Assembly (NCBI RefSeq): GCF_964355755.1 | Contig: NC_092676.1 | Location: forward strand, 23,604,288 to 23,668,287 | Direction: 5' to 3' | DNA: 64,000 nt | Origin: Antedon mediterranea | Taxonomy: Eukaryota > Echinodermata > Crinoidea > Comatulida > Antedonidae | In this document: piece after piece, positions 1 to 11,284 of the stretch | Layout of the letters: every line of letters begins with the position of its first letter | Numbering within the stretch: the stretch's first letter is position 1 | Notes under the pieces: generated by a model | Databases searched by the model: none | What the model was told of the DNA's origin: nothing | The model's input: only the letters and a program-made list of their open reading frames with translations | Position numbers and translations under genes: made by a program

Positions 1-200
1 ATTCTCGTATGGTGACAATATACATTGGGCTCTACATAGTTCATAATTGGTTAACGGTACCCATTTCAATTTTTAGGTGTTAGTTTGTCATGTATTACAT
101 GGAGTTTCGTCATTTGATTCTATTTAGGAAAGCTACATATCACAACCAAGTAGGCCTAACATTATTCTCTAATTGTGATTACTGTTTTCCTTTTCATAAG

Positions 201-1619
201 TGTGAACCACGCAATTCGAAGAGGGTTTGAAGAAGATGTAGGTAATAAAACTACACATTACGTAATGATGGACAGATCACTAATACACACAAGTAAAGAA
301 GACGTTCCACGAGATAAGGTATATGTTTAAAAAAAGAGTTACTAATAATGGTGATGACAACGAAGGCAAGGTTTCCAATTTTAGGTTTTGAATGGCTTGT
401 GTACTAGTCATATTTCATTTCTTGATGAATCTTAGTTTTATTCTCCGCTTTATATATATGGAACAATCTAAATCGAGAACATAATACTCCTAATTCAACT
501 CATAAAAACATTCGAAAACCCCTTTGTAATAATTTTAGACAACAATCACATAAAGTTACAATTTATTAGAGCCAACTATTTTGGAGCATTAGGCCTATCA
601 AATAAGTTACCCAAAATACAAGATCATCTATTTCTTCTCAAGAAACCAGTACTATCGAAAATAAAACATTTTAAACAGTCTTTTTTTATGAATAAAATCA
701 CAATATTGATAACGAAAATCTAATTATTTACTTTTTCAGGAAATTAAGTATGTGTTCTTACCATGCAGAAGATTAGACTACAGTTATATAAAAGATGCTA
801 TTGGACGGCCTAACCCAAAGCTGAAGTTAGTTACTGATGCAAACAATGTTAGAATACTTCACCCGGATTTCGTTCGTTACATTAACAAAATGTAAGTAAA
901 TTGATAGAGACCAAACAATCTGTACTGTAAGATACTTTACAAGAATATACAGAATTAGTACAGCGTACTCTGTATCTTAATCAAAGAGGTTCTGTAACTA
1001 GATGATCCCGAATGTAAACGATGCTTAAAAGACTATAATTTACCATAGAGAGTGAACATGGAATATGAAATCCTATCTATATATCTTCTTCCTTTTTTTC
1101 GACTATAAATTATAATTGTAATAACAATAATATTGTTACAGGACACATATATTTAAGATAACAAGAGAAGTAATGTTAACTCATCATGATTATGTTATGC
1201 TTACCTGTGCATTATCTCGGAAAACACGTCTGCCCATCCAGCGCAGATCAATTTTATCAGTATGCTACGATACTATACAATTAACTTTTATTAATTGTCT
1301 TTACTAAAATAATAATTGGGTAGGTCGTATTAAATAGTCGTATGTTTCACTTTTTAGTTGGATTCGACGAAAGCGTTTCTTTCGGCCAACAACTGGTGGT
1401 ATTATGTTCATGTCAGCACTCCATTGTGGATGTGACTCTGTTGATGTGTACGGTATGGGAATTAATAAACAATACTCTGCTCATTACTATGATTTAGAAC
1501 ATCAAAGATATAAGTACAACCGGGGTCATGACTTCGGACGAGAGGTTGAAATTCTGAAAGCATTAGACAATGAAGGCATCATTAATTGGTACAAGCGAGA
1601 TGTTAATTTGTTTAAGTAA
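201..1619 (+). CDS. Alpha-N-acetylgalactosaminide alpha-2,6-sialyltransferase (ST6GALNAC1/2-like), last three exons
   Basis: Partial gene: the 5' part, with cytoplasmic tail, membrane anchor and start of the catalytic domain, lies upstream of the window. Exons read as 201-318, 740-891 and 1358-1619, with GT-AG borders and compatible phases (39 codons; 50 codons plus 2 nt; then to TAA at 1617-1619). The family is a Golgi type II membrane enzyme (GT29) that moves sialic acid from CMP-Neu5Ac to O-linked GalNAc. Visible marks are the end of sialylmotif L (GFEEDVGNKTTHY), LHPDFVRYI, sialylmotif S (RPTTGGIMFMSAL with a Cys-containing tail), motif III (HYYD) and the VS-type HDFGREVEILKALDNEG near the C-terminus. 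The order and spacing match vertebrate ST6GALNAC1/2 as I know them. Between RYINK and RPTTGG this protein is about ten residues shorter than the human enzymes, so a small exon may be missed. Exact subfamily is uncertain. Confidence 0.88.
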
Positions 1620-2876
1620 ACACAGAAGGTAGCCTATACACACGCGTATTACACGTATAACGCATTTGTTGCATTCGTACCGATACGAGAGGCATTGTTG
1701 AGCCCTGAAATGTGCAAACAACCACATTGTGCATACATGGCACCCTCAAATGTGCATGGAGGTATAAAATTAGAAAATGTGCAAATCTTTAAAAATGTAT
1801 AATCCACTAATGTGCTAACATCACGCCGTTAAATGTAAAAACGAATAGTTTTGACGTTAAATGTACAAATGAAATTCTACAAAATGTGCAAATCATTTTT
1901 GTTCAACCTAAATCGTTTATTAAAATTGATAACTTAATTCTAAACAGTCACGGGTTTTTCTAACAATGTTTTAAAGATATAGCCACTGTGACATACTTAA
2001 TTGTAGTACAGGCTGAAATAATCTGTTTTGAAGAAACCACAATCATGTCCAGGGATGCAGGATTGGTCGCTGCTTGCTGGAGATGGAGACCTCCATACCA
2101 TTGAAAGGTCCTCTTATTTTAAAGGAAATTAAAAAGAATTTCAATTTCCGTTAAAATAAGAAGACAACTTATTTATATTATTTATTTAAAATGTATTGTT
2201 GTTATGCGCGATATGAACAGTTTATGTAATTTTAAATTGTGAGGATTTCCTTACGCAAATCACTTTCTTTAACAAAATTAATTAACAGGAAAATAATGTA
2301 GATGAAGTAGGTATATGAATATGGTATAATATTTGCGCAAACATTTTATTCTTTTACCTGCATTTTTTATAAATATATACGGATTTTAATGAGCTTTGGT
2401 TTTATCAAACACTGAAAATACCATGAGCAATTTGAATATTGATTCAATTTGCGCAAGAAAATCGTCAATGAATTTCAAATTGCACCCGATTCTGTGGCTG
2501 TCATCAGACTCAGTGTTGTAGACTGTAGCCAGTCTACCAAACACCTATCTAACTGTATTAAATACTTTTAATACACGATATTATCTCTGTCATTAGGTTC
2601 CTATCTAGAGACAATGTGTAACGTAAAATGTGTATTCAATATCAATTCCAGAATAGTAGCAGGTTTATCGTACTGCCATGCAAGAATATAATGGATAAGT
2701 GTTTTCCGCCGCTTTTAGGCCTTCTAGTCAATTATTAATCATATGAATTACTTAATTAGTTTAGTAGCTCATCTACCTGTTTAGCAGGGCATAATCAATA
2801 TCGTATAGCTAGGCCTACTAGTTTGGAGGAAAATAAAAAAAAACAACTAGAATTTAATTCGTCACTTTGACGAATT
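1620..2876. other. Intergenic, no gene seen
   Basis: AT-rich sequence after the sialyltransferase stop codon. Between about 1700 and 1890 an approximate motif AATGTGCAAA recurs about eight times at irregular spacing and may be a decayed tandem repeat. No open frame with coding character was found on either strand. Confidence 0.5.
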
Positions 2877-4753
2877 ATAGGTGATCATTTTTATAATTTT
2901 ATTGATATTAATATTTTTTAAACATGCACGTATGTTAACATACGATCGGAAAATGTTGATGTATGCCATCCTAATACCTGATGCATATGCTTATGGTGCT
3001 GATTGATGCCTAATATGTGTTATAGAATATAATACTCTATACGGTACAGTGTATGTACAGTATATCTATATACAGTGTAACATAGGTGAAATTACGGGAA
3101 CCACACCATGTTCTAATTTTTTGGTATGATGACATTGTTAAAAAAAACTTGAAGATCACAATTTCGAAAGATAATAAATTGAGCAAATAAATATAAGATT
3201 TGGAAGAAAATTTGACACGTAGAAGCGCAGTGCGCCCTATTTGAGCAGGGGTCGTCAAATACACGGCCAGCCTGTGGTTCTTTTTTGGCCAGTCTGTGGT
3301 TCGAGGGCGCTAGACATTTGGCCAGCCTGTGGTCCCGAGGGCGCTAGACATTTCGGTCAGCCAGCAGAGAGCCATAGACAGAGAGAGATGTAATAAGAAC
3401 ACCAGAGGGCGTACTCCAGACTGAAAGGTGATTCCAACAAGAGGGAGAACCAACAACATGGCGGCCGTGTGTTTGACGACCCCTTTAGCCCTATTTGAAA
3501 ATTGTATAACTTTGACGAAAGAGATGAAAAAACTATTCTGTAACTTCAACTGGCCATCTGATAACTTTACAACATCCGATAGGCTTAATTTTTATATGAA
3601 TTCATATCTAAATTTCTTCAGCTTTTTTAATAAATTATAATCATCAAGGTCATCTTTAATTCAACAAGGCCAACAGCCATAAGTCGCGTGCTAAAACGCA
3701 TAGTGATACCGGACCGACAGACAGACCGACAGACCGACCGACCGACATAGTGAACTATAGAGTCGCGTCCACGCGACTAAAAATATGGTGTAGTTGAAAT
3801 TACACGACCTATTTTATTCACGTTTTTACGCGTGATGAGGTCATCAAAATGAAAATATTGACAACTCATAAGAAAAATAATTAATTGAGCAATCATATAC
3901 TAAAATTTGAACGAAAATCGGACACAAAATAACCGAGAAGCGCTTTTTTGTGATAATGTAATAATGATATATATGATATGTGATAATCTATGACAAAAGA
4001 GGAAAAAATCTAATTTTTTAATTCAAGTGGCCATTTGATGACGTCACAGCATTTTGTACATGAAATGTGTACATGAATTCATATCTACAACTTAATGGCT
4101 TCCAGAATAAGTTAAACAAATTGGGGGTCATCTTGCATTCAGAAGAATTATTTTCATTTTAAAAATGTCTTATTTTTCACCATTTTCAGCACTTGGATGC
4201 AATTAATATGCGCATTTTGTCATTTTTAACCTGCTCGTATAGCGTTATTTTAAGTCGGAACAGACTCAAATTTGATGAATGTGCTAAGGATGGTGAGTAG
4301 AATGCAATTTGTACAAAAGATTCGTATTTTTAGGCTTTTTAAGTATCGCGCGTGCAGAAACGTATTTTGAGCTTTTTAACGCGCGATTTCACGCACATGA
4401 CATTACGTGTGCGTGCGTTTTTATTTGCTAATATTTTTACCTTTGACCTGAAGTTTACGTGTAGTGAATTGCATTAATTATGTGATAATGAATTATGGAG
4501 ATATGATTGCATGATAATGTGATTTCACAAAATGGCGTATAAATGACATCACGGATGAGTGATCACGCTGAAAAGCTTATTAGGACTAAGTTAAAGTATT
4601 TTGAAAGACATTGCGAAATGTTAGTAATCATTGACATTAGACTTTTTGAGATATTTGTCACACAAAATCTGTACAGAGAGAAATAAAGAATCATAAGAAT
4701 AAAGATTTCATACAATAACAATAGGTGATCATTTTATTTTAAATGATCACCTA
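2877..4753. mobile_element. Candidate long repeat bounded by TAGGTGATCATTT inverted ends
   Basis: The left side at 2877 begins TAGGTGATCATTTTTA and the right side ends near 4753 with AAATGATCACCTA, so a roughly 13-bp inverted terminal repeat can be read. The right end is itself a small palindrome (about 4722-4753). Inside are short direct repeats (GGCCAGCCTGTGGT and GAGGGCGCTAGACATTT, about 3260-3360) and a (CCGA)n block. No transposase frame is visible. The borders could be coincidental, because the same palindrome sits wholly at the right edge. Confidence 0.35.
3660..3785 (+). repeat. Interspersed repeat with (CCGA)n core and GTCGCGT...ACGCGACT ends
   Basis: AACAAGGCCA, then AAGTCGCGTGC, then a CCGACAGA/CCGA tetranucleotide run, then CATAGTGA, then GAGTCGCGTCCACGCGACTAAAA. 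The same order occurs at 36541-36665 and, reversed, at about 23255-23365. Core-less relatives lie at about 21240-21350 and 34395-34480. It is a non-coding interspersed family in this genome. Confidence 0.7.
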
Positions 4754-5042
4754 ATCATTTGGGTGGTACGAGTTTAGGGTAGGAAGTTAAGTACGAGTTG
4801 GCATGTGTACGAGTCGACCAGGGGTAAATCAGCCAGAGTACACCCGCTAGCTCTACTAGAGCATAGACTATAGGTCTGCGGGAATGGGAAATCTGGCCTA
4901 TCTAGGCACAGGCCTACATTGAGTACGTCCAAAAAAAATTCATTGGTCTGAGCATGAAAAGGCCTCGTAGAGCCAGGCGTGTTAGCCTACTACGGATCGG
5001 GTGTTTCGAAACTAGAGACCCGAGACCAGGGAACCCAGACCC

Positions 5043-5195
5043 AATACGAAAAGGGAGACCCCACTATACGAAAAGGGAGACCCAAATATACGAAAAGGGA
5101 GACCCCAAATATACAAAAAGAGAGACCCAAATATACGCAATTTGCGAAAGGGAGACCCAAATATACGAAAAGGGAGACCCAAATATACAGGAACA
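5043..5195 (+). repeat. 22-bp tandem repeat, about six or seven units
   Basis: Imperfect tandem copies of GGGAGACCCAAATATACGAAAA. One unit carries an insertion (CAATTTGCG) and one has AGAGAGACCC. The array abuts the truncated LINE reverse transcriptase that reads on the minus strand from about 5521 to 5203. Confidence 0.9.
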
Positions 5196-5202
5196 ATAAG
5201 TG

Positions 5203-5860
5203 AGTGTTTCCAAATAGATGGAACAACTGATAAACTAAGCGACATTTGAAAAATGTGCTGAAAAATGTATGCCAATTCCGGAGCACAACTTCCAATCAGT
5301 TTTCCACCAAGTATGTCAGTGCCTGCGGCTTTATTCGATTTAGTCCTGTGGAAAAGATTTCTTACCTCATCTAAGGTTATCAATGGGTTACTCTCAGAAA
5401 CTAAATTATTACAAATCTCAGTTGACCTACTCTCGAAGTTTGACTCATAGAATTTATTTAAGGATTCCGCTAGGCTTGCTTCATCAAACCTGGGAGCCTT
5501 CTTTTTAGAACCTGTCATCAATCTTATATCATTCCATGCTTTTCTCGTGTTTTTATCCTGAAAGTGTTTTTCAACATTTTTTTAGAATTTATTTTTACTC
5601 TTTTTAATACTGTTTTTTAACTGGTGTTTTGCTTGTATTAATTTATTTTATCATTACATTTGAATGCTAACCCTTTGTTTCTGAGAGCAACTTTAACGCT
5701 CTTATCTACCCACGGTTTATCATTAGAAAACACTTTGACACATTTACATGGAATGGTCAAGTCTTCACAGACGTTGATGTAAGACGAGACAGATTCAGTT
5801 AGTTCATTGAAAAGTACGTAAACTACTGACAACGGCACCAAATTCGAATAGTATTTCATT
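5203..5860 (-). mobile_element. LINE (non-LTR retrotransposon) fragment: linker plus N-terminal reverse transcriptase
   Basis: On the minus strand, 5859-5638 reads a segment with NDKPWVDKSVKVALRNKG, typical of the stretch between the endonuclease and reverse transcriptase of Jockey/CR1-like LINEs. After a frame break, 5521-5200 reads FDEASLAESLNKFYESNF, then SNKAAGTDILGGKLI and VPSIWKHSLIVPV, which is the start of a reverse transcriptase domain. The catalytic palm motifs are absent because the copy stops at the 22-bp array. The element abuts the VLIG relic at about 5861 and probably removed its upstream part. It is dead: frameshifted and truncated at both ends. Confidence 0.85.
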
Positions 5861-8185
5861 TACATGTGAAGGAATAGCTAAGTATACATAATTGTCTTCT
5901 ATGGAAAGTATTACCAGAATTAAAAGATCTTCAGAAAGCGTTTAAGAAGCTAAATGATCCTAGACTCATTATGCTTTCTCAGAGGGGGAACCTATGGCAA
6001 GTATTTCAAAACGAGTGCATCAAAGTTGGAAAGGCATTGACGACAGCTTTTAAGATATCCTTGGCATTAAAGGATGTCACTGACAAAGCAATTCATCTAG
6101 AGTTGTTGAATATTTCAGGACCTCGTTTGACCACAAGCATACGTTTGTCAGTAAGAAAAGCTTTCATGCTAATTAATCTCGCCGAAAAGGATTCATTTGA
6201 GTTAGCTAAAATATACTTGCTTACCCCGGCATACGGAATGTTTTGCTGGTTACAGGAATACATCTTCAGCGCACTGCAAGTAAACACAGACAATGGCAAA
6301 ACGGTGTTACAAAACATCTACAACAGATGTGTACGTAGGAAATACCAAGAAGTTTTAGAAACAATAACCAACGTTTGTAGGAACGTTGGGCAAACTTGCA
6401 AAGTTAACAAGTTGTGGCAAAATATTATTTCAAGTGTTGATATGACAATGATGACACCAGTAATGACTAATCAGGTACACATTGTATGTGACAATGATGA
6501 CATTGAAATTGAAGATTTTCTTCGTGAGCTCTCTGTCGAACTAAAGAAAGCAGAAGATACACTGACACGTTGTAAAACTAATTTGGAGAAAGTTGTAAAA
6601 TGTGAAATTGGAGAAGTTGTTAAATTTTTTGCGAAAGATCTTGTTGGTTGTGAAGAGGTGTGCCCGTTTTGCAAGGCCCCATGCGATAACTTTGCCGGAT
6701 GTACAACTCATCGAACTGAGTGCCATCGACCTCAAGGGATTGCAGGCCAGAACTGGAACTGGTGGAACTGGTAATGGAAACGTGGCAAACGGGTGTCACG
6801 AAACCTAAGACCACGAAAGCTAAGACCCCCTAAGACCTAAGATCACGAAAGCTAAGACCCAAGACCTAAGATTGCAAATCATAAGATATACTACAGCTTA
6901 AAAACAATACTTGTTTATCCATACATAATTTTAAACATAGTAGATTTCATTTATTACCATAAATATAATTTTAATTATACTACCGCAAAACATAGATAAA
7001 CTCACATTATTTTCGCCCGTTGAGTAAATGTATATTTTTTCTTTACAACAAACAAACTTGACTGGTTGTTTGTTGGTAAATATTTACTCCATTGTGTTGG
7101 TTCAGAGGATGTTTTTCTTTCGCACCTGCCTTTCTTGTATTTTGACTCCAAATTTGTTAACTGACTTTATTCTGAATATCACACTTTAAAATTAGGACTT
7201 ATATAAGAACTTTCAGGAGGAAAAACACATAAAAACAAATAAATAAATCCTTTAAATTGATGTTTTTACAGACGTGTTTCTTAATACTGTAACTCCTCAT
7301 GCTCAATGTTTTTTTGTTTCTATGAAGCGCCAAAAGAGCAACAATAATAGTACAAGTATAAAAACAGAAAGAAAACGAAACAAAAAAACTTTAATTATCA
7401 TGATTTTAAATTAAAATTTATTTGCGAGTATTTATTTCTTCGTACTAGCATGATTATACTATTATTATTACAATTTTAATTTTACATTGTTCCATCCACA
7501 CTGTAGATGGACTCCACAGAGTTTTCAGCACTCTATATAATTTTTGCTCTTTTGACGTTCCATAGAATCAAAAACATTGAACATGATGTAGGCCTAAATA
7601 GTGTAGGCTAGTCATGCGAAATTCGCAAACAGTATGTGTGCGAGAAAAACGTCTGTAAAATCATCAATTTAAAAATGTATTTGTTACTTTTTATGTGATT
7701 CTTTTTCATAAAGTGCTAATTCTAAGGTGTGGTATTCAGAATAAATGTTGAGAGTTAAAATACAAGGCAGGTGCGAAAGATAAATATTTGTAATCTTAGG
7801 TCTTGGGTCTTAGCTTTCGTGATCTTAGGTCTTAGGGGGTCTTAGCTTTCGTGGTCTTAGGTTTCGTGACACCCCGTGGCAAACAACTTGTCATAGAATT
7901 ATGTACGACAGCAGTTGCCGAAAACAAAATGCAATTCAGAAAAAGCGATGTTGATAACAATTGGCATAAATATCGTGAATATCGTACTGTTTACAAATCA
8001 TGGGCGATTCCACCAATATTGATACAAACACACAGCTGTACTGGAAATGGTTCATGGCAAAATACAACAAAGAGTTGGCAGAATTTTATGGATGCAAGAA
8101 AGCTAAAATTTCAGATAGTTGGAAAGAAATCACATGGGAAGCAGCAAAGCAGGATCTGATTAACTTATACAATCTAAGAACATAA
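5861..8185 (+). pseudogene. VLIG/URGCP-type very large GTPase relic (C-terminal part), copy 1
   Basis: Matches the C-terminal third of the copies at 15896 and 29069. It starts at the junction with the LINE fragment and keeps the zinc-finger-like CPFCKAPCDNFAGC...H...CHRPQG motif and the final LINLYN.RT residues before TAA at 8183-8185. The GTPase domain is absent. Lesions: TAA at 6772-6774 where the other copies have Lys (AAA); insertion of a 1084-bp transposon at 6791-7874; and a one-base deletion near 8014 (CCAATATTG against CCAATAGTTG), which shifts the frame to the one read from 8000 to 8185. An open stretch of 267 codons (5971-6774) survives but is only a decaying fragment. The family is cytosolic, interferon-inducible in vertebrates, and has no known function for a C-terminal piece alone. 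Confidence 0.9.
6791..7874. mobile_element. Foldback DNA transposon (MULE-like) with 88-bp terminal inverted repeats and 10-bp target duplication
   Basis: Both ends carry the same arm, GGGTGTCACGAAACCTAAG onward, matching for about 88 bases with one visible mismatch and built from CTAAGACC/ACGAAAG subrepeats. The flanks are the direct repeat CGTGGCAAAC (6781-6790 and 7875-7884), and removing element plus one repeat restores the alignment to the other VLIG copies. A second, diverged pair of inverted arms lies inside (about 7105-7340 and 7545-7780). No transposase frame is present. Long arms and a 9-10 bp duplication point to Mutator-like or foldback elements; the superfamily is inference. Confidence 0.88.
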
Positions 8186-9434
8186 ATATATAATAGTTCA
8201 TTATTAATATAAAATTCTTTATTATGCACTATTAATATTTAAATTTGTAATGTTATTATTCATTAATATTGTGAGAATGGAAAATCGTTGGAATAATTTA
8301 CCTTAGTTTCTGGCCACTATTTTTTGTTTACACTAGCAAGTCATTAAAACCAGACTAAAGGATAGACCAAAACAATAAAAAAAAAACTGGATTGGTAATC
8401 AATGATTGTTGCATAGTTGCCTGAATTGATAATTTCAATCTAAATTTTAATATAATTTATAATCCTATCTGTATTTGCAATTCAGGATTACGTTTGTATA
8501 AGTAAAATAACGATAATGAATATTAAACTCAACAGATTCGGTTCTATGATTTCTAATTGATTTTCGATACACGGTTGTTCTACCTACCTGTCTATCTGCA
8601 GTATAGAAAGCTACACAATAATCGACGCATTTTATTTTCTAATCAATACCAGTCGTGGATGATTCGTAAACAAGAAAGTAAAACGATCAATTCAAAACAG
8701 TCCACAATCGAAAATGAGATGATTTTATAATACAAACAATCGCACAGTTAGATTTATTTATTTTTGGTTATTTGATATCATTCTACATTGCACAATAGTT
8801 ATTTATTTTCAGTTATATTGCTTTCAGGTATAATATTATATATGGTGGTAATAGATGGTAGTAAATATATATACATTTTAACAATTAACCTACTATTAAC
8901 CTCAATTCCTATTTATCATTTCTGAGAAATATTACCTGAAATGTTGATTTATGATTTCGATTATTGATTATCTTCCTGGTTGCATTAGGTTAGTATAGGG
9001 GTACAGCATACTGAGAATGCTCAATCCTCAACGAAGCTGGGAAAGTATCGATAACTGACAATTATTCAAAAGTTGTTTTTGCGTTTGAGGGATTCTAAGC
9101 TACTCTTTCTAGGTACTTCATCAAACTAATTAAATACTTCACTAAACTAATTCATTACTAATTACATTAATTTAAAATGGTATGATAGAATAGAATCCAT
9201 TACATTAATTATGGTATCATGCATAGTTTTTGATTATAAATTAGTTTGGCGTTACTTAGTTTGCATGGATGTTCATGTTTACAGCGGTTAGTGGCCAAGC
9301 ATGTGAAAGACATAAAGCAAGTATTATATACTCTAGCCTTGTCCAAAACCTATCCTACCAACAACATCACATGTGAAATACATAGGATGCTGTTTTACGG
9401 AAAAGACCAGAGAAATATTATTGATAAATTGAGA
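8186..9434. other. Intergenic, no gene seen
   Basis: AT-rich sequence downstream of the VLIG relic. It does not match the 3' flank shared by the other two VLIG copies. No splice-framed open reading segments or repeats of note were recognised. Confidence 0.5.
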
Positions 9435-9745
9435 GCGAGTGAGTGACCGAGTGGTTAAGACAGTGGAACCGCAATACCTTGCCATATTAAAATCGGCAAG
9501 GGTTCGAGCCTCACTCGCTCCATGGTTCTGGTGGCAGAACGAGTCTTCTCGGATAAGGGCTATAACCGTAGGTCCAGTGTACACATCTGGCTCATGTGCA
9601 CTTTAAAGAACCTAGTACATCTTTCGAGATGAGTAGGGGGTTACCCCGGTGTACTAGTATACACACAACCACTGTCACTCATCAATAGGGCCCCTTGATT
9701 GTCAGCATACGCTGTTTAGGTTCACCCTCTATAAATAAGGTATAA
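9435..9745 (+). mobile_element. tRNA-derived SINE, copy A
   Basis: The head resembles a Leu/Ser-type tRNA: A box in GTGACCGAGTGGTTAAGAC and B box in GGGTTCGAGCCTC. A conserved body follows (GTCCAGTGTACACATCTGGC, GAACCTAGTACATCTTTCGA, GGGGGTTACCCCGGTGTACT) and an A-rich TATAATAAAATTAAAATAAA-type tail. A close copy is at 48057-48368, and a nested fragment lies in an MRPS9 intron. Confidence 0.9.
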
Positions 9746-10238
9746 TAAAATTAAAATAAATAGTGTGTTAGGCCGGCTTAATATAATACAGCATGTATTC
9801 GTTGTAGTGTTTAATAGAGACATTTATTAGCACTTACGTTTAGGTTAAATAACAATTTTACAACACTATATTGTGTATCGACATGTACGTAAATATGCCA
9901 TAATTGGGTTGAGAAATTATACTTACAATGATTTATTATTCATTAACATGAGCAGCGATTGCATCAAATAATTTTTCAGATTTTCAAGAAAGAAGAGATT
10001 GTCTTTCATACGTGATTGTATTGCGCCAGCAACACAATAATGAATGAAATTAAAATGGTTAAAAATATTACAAATTTTTGAAATTTGTCAAATCAATTAT
10101 GGCTTTTAATGATGATTCATATCTCTTATTATTCCATTTTCAATATTATTCTTTTTCATATATTATTGTGTTTTAATGATTAGTTATAGATTGACGTTAT
10201 AATATTGTTTTATTGCTCTTAGTTTTTGTGTTGACACA
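9746..10238. other. Intergenic, no gene seen
   Basis: AT-rich sequence between the SINE and the solo transposon arm. No coding or structural signal was recognised. Confidence 0.45.
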
Positions 10239-10248
10239 CATTCAATAG

Positions 10249-10345
10249 ATATCTTATCATGTAATCTTAGGTCTTGGGTCTTATCTTTCGTGATCTTAGG
10301 TCTTAGGGGGTCTTAGCTTTCGTGGTCTTAGGTTTCGTGACACCC
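10249..10345. mobile_element. Solo terminal arm of the 6791-7874 foldback element
   Basis: From about 10261 the sequence repeats the right arm of the 1084-bp element almost base for base, ending TTTCGTGACACCC. No left arm or interior is present. An 18-bp direct repeat CATTCAATAGATATCTTA lies on both sides (10239-10256 and 10346-10363), so it looks like an insertion or a collapsed element and not a chance relic. Confidence 0.85.
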
Positions 10346-10770
10346 CATTCAATAGATATCTTAGTATCTTATCACGTTAAAATGTGTGAAATTAGCACTC
10401 AGTGATTTTGTATAATGATATGACTCATGGCATTGAATGAGGTGTAGAGGTTGTTACCTCTGGGTTCAATCCCCCACCTTTCAACACACTCTCTCCAGAA
10501 TTGTGGTTTTGATTTACATCGTTAACAATTCGTACCTTATAACTTTCACTAACCGCAGAAAATGTTGATTGCGCCTGAAATGTGTGAAATGACAATAACA
10601 ACCGTAGCCCCAAGTCTGTACTTATTGTCTTTTTTTATTTATTTGTTTTTATTTCGACCGCGATTTTTGTCTGAAAATACAAACTCAAGTAATACACATA
10701 TGAAACGCCATATGTGCAAAAATATTTATATTTTTACTAATATTAAGACAAAACTCCGTCTGGAGCCCAG

Positions 10771-11281
10771 GGGCGGATTGCTATAAGCGGTCTATAACCG
10801 GTCTTAGCGCTTAGCCGGCTATAATTCATGACGTAGCAAGTAGTCTTTATTTATAGACCATTGCTATACCGCGGTCTAACCTGTAAACGGTCTTTAAAAT
10901 TAAAGCCTGCTCGAAGGAGTCTTAAAACAGTCTTAAACCTCTATTTTTGTTGCTTTTACGTATTATTTATCGTCAAAGACAACCAATTGAACGATAATAA
11001 CGGTGATTTTATTCTTATATAGGCCTAGAATGGATTTTCTCGCGTAGAAATGTACGTACTGTTATGATTGTGAATTGAACAAGCGTGACGAACATTACCT
11101 TATTTGGTATTCTACGCGCAAAGTACGCCCTCAATTTGTTACTTTACGTGGTCTTATTTAAGACTGTTTTATAGCAATGGTCTATCAGGGAATGGCTTTA
11201 ATAAGACCGTCTATCTGATAAAGCCGGCTTTAATCGGGGAGTTAAGACCATCAGTTAAGACTGTTTTATAGCAATCCACCC
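10771..11281. mobile_element. 511-bp non-autonomous DNA transposon (MITE) with CAG target duplication
   Basis: Ends are GGGCGGATTGCTATA and TATAGCAATCCACCC, an inverted repeat with one mismatch. Related inner motifs (GGTCTATAACCGGTC; AGACTGTTTTATAGC; TAAGACCGTC) make much of it self-complementary. CAG lies directly outside both ends (10768-10770, 11282-11284). A related genomic segment near 14625 reads straight through the site (GGAACCCAGACTAGACC), showing the empty state. A 3-bp duplication is typical of PIF/Harbinger-type elements; assignment is inference. Confidence 0.85.
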
Positions 11282-11284
11282 CAG

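Noticed and set aside
1141-1260. Extra sialyltransferase exon after a TTGTTACAG acceptor
   Set aside because: The open stretch can follow RYINK in phase, but its residues do not resemble the family and no downstream donor restores the phase needed at 1358.
4954-5295. Open frames over the GGGAGACCC repeats
   Set aside because: The 22-bp period produces frames free of stops on both strands, and there is no coding signature.
9435-9520. Functional tRNA-Leu/Ser gene
   Set aside because: A and B boxes are present, but the sequence continues into a conserved SINE body and tail shared by other copies, and a cloverleaf with paired acceptor stem is not evident.
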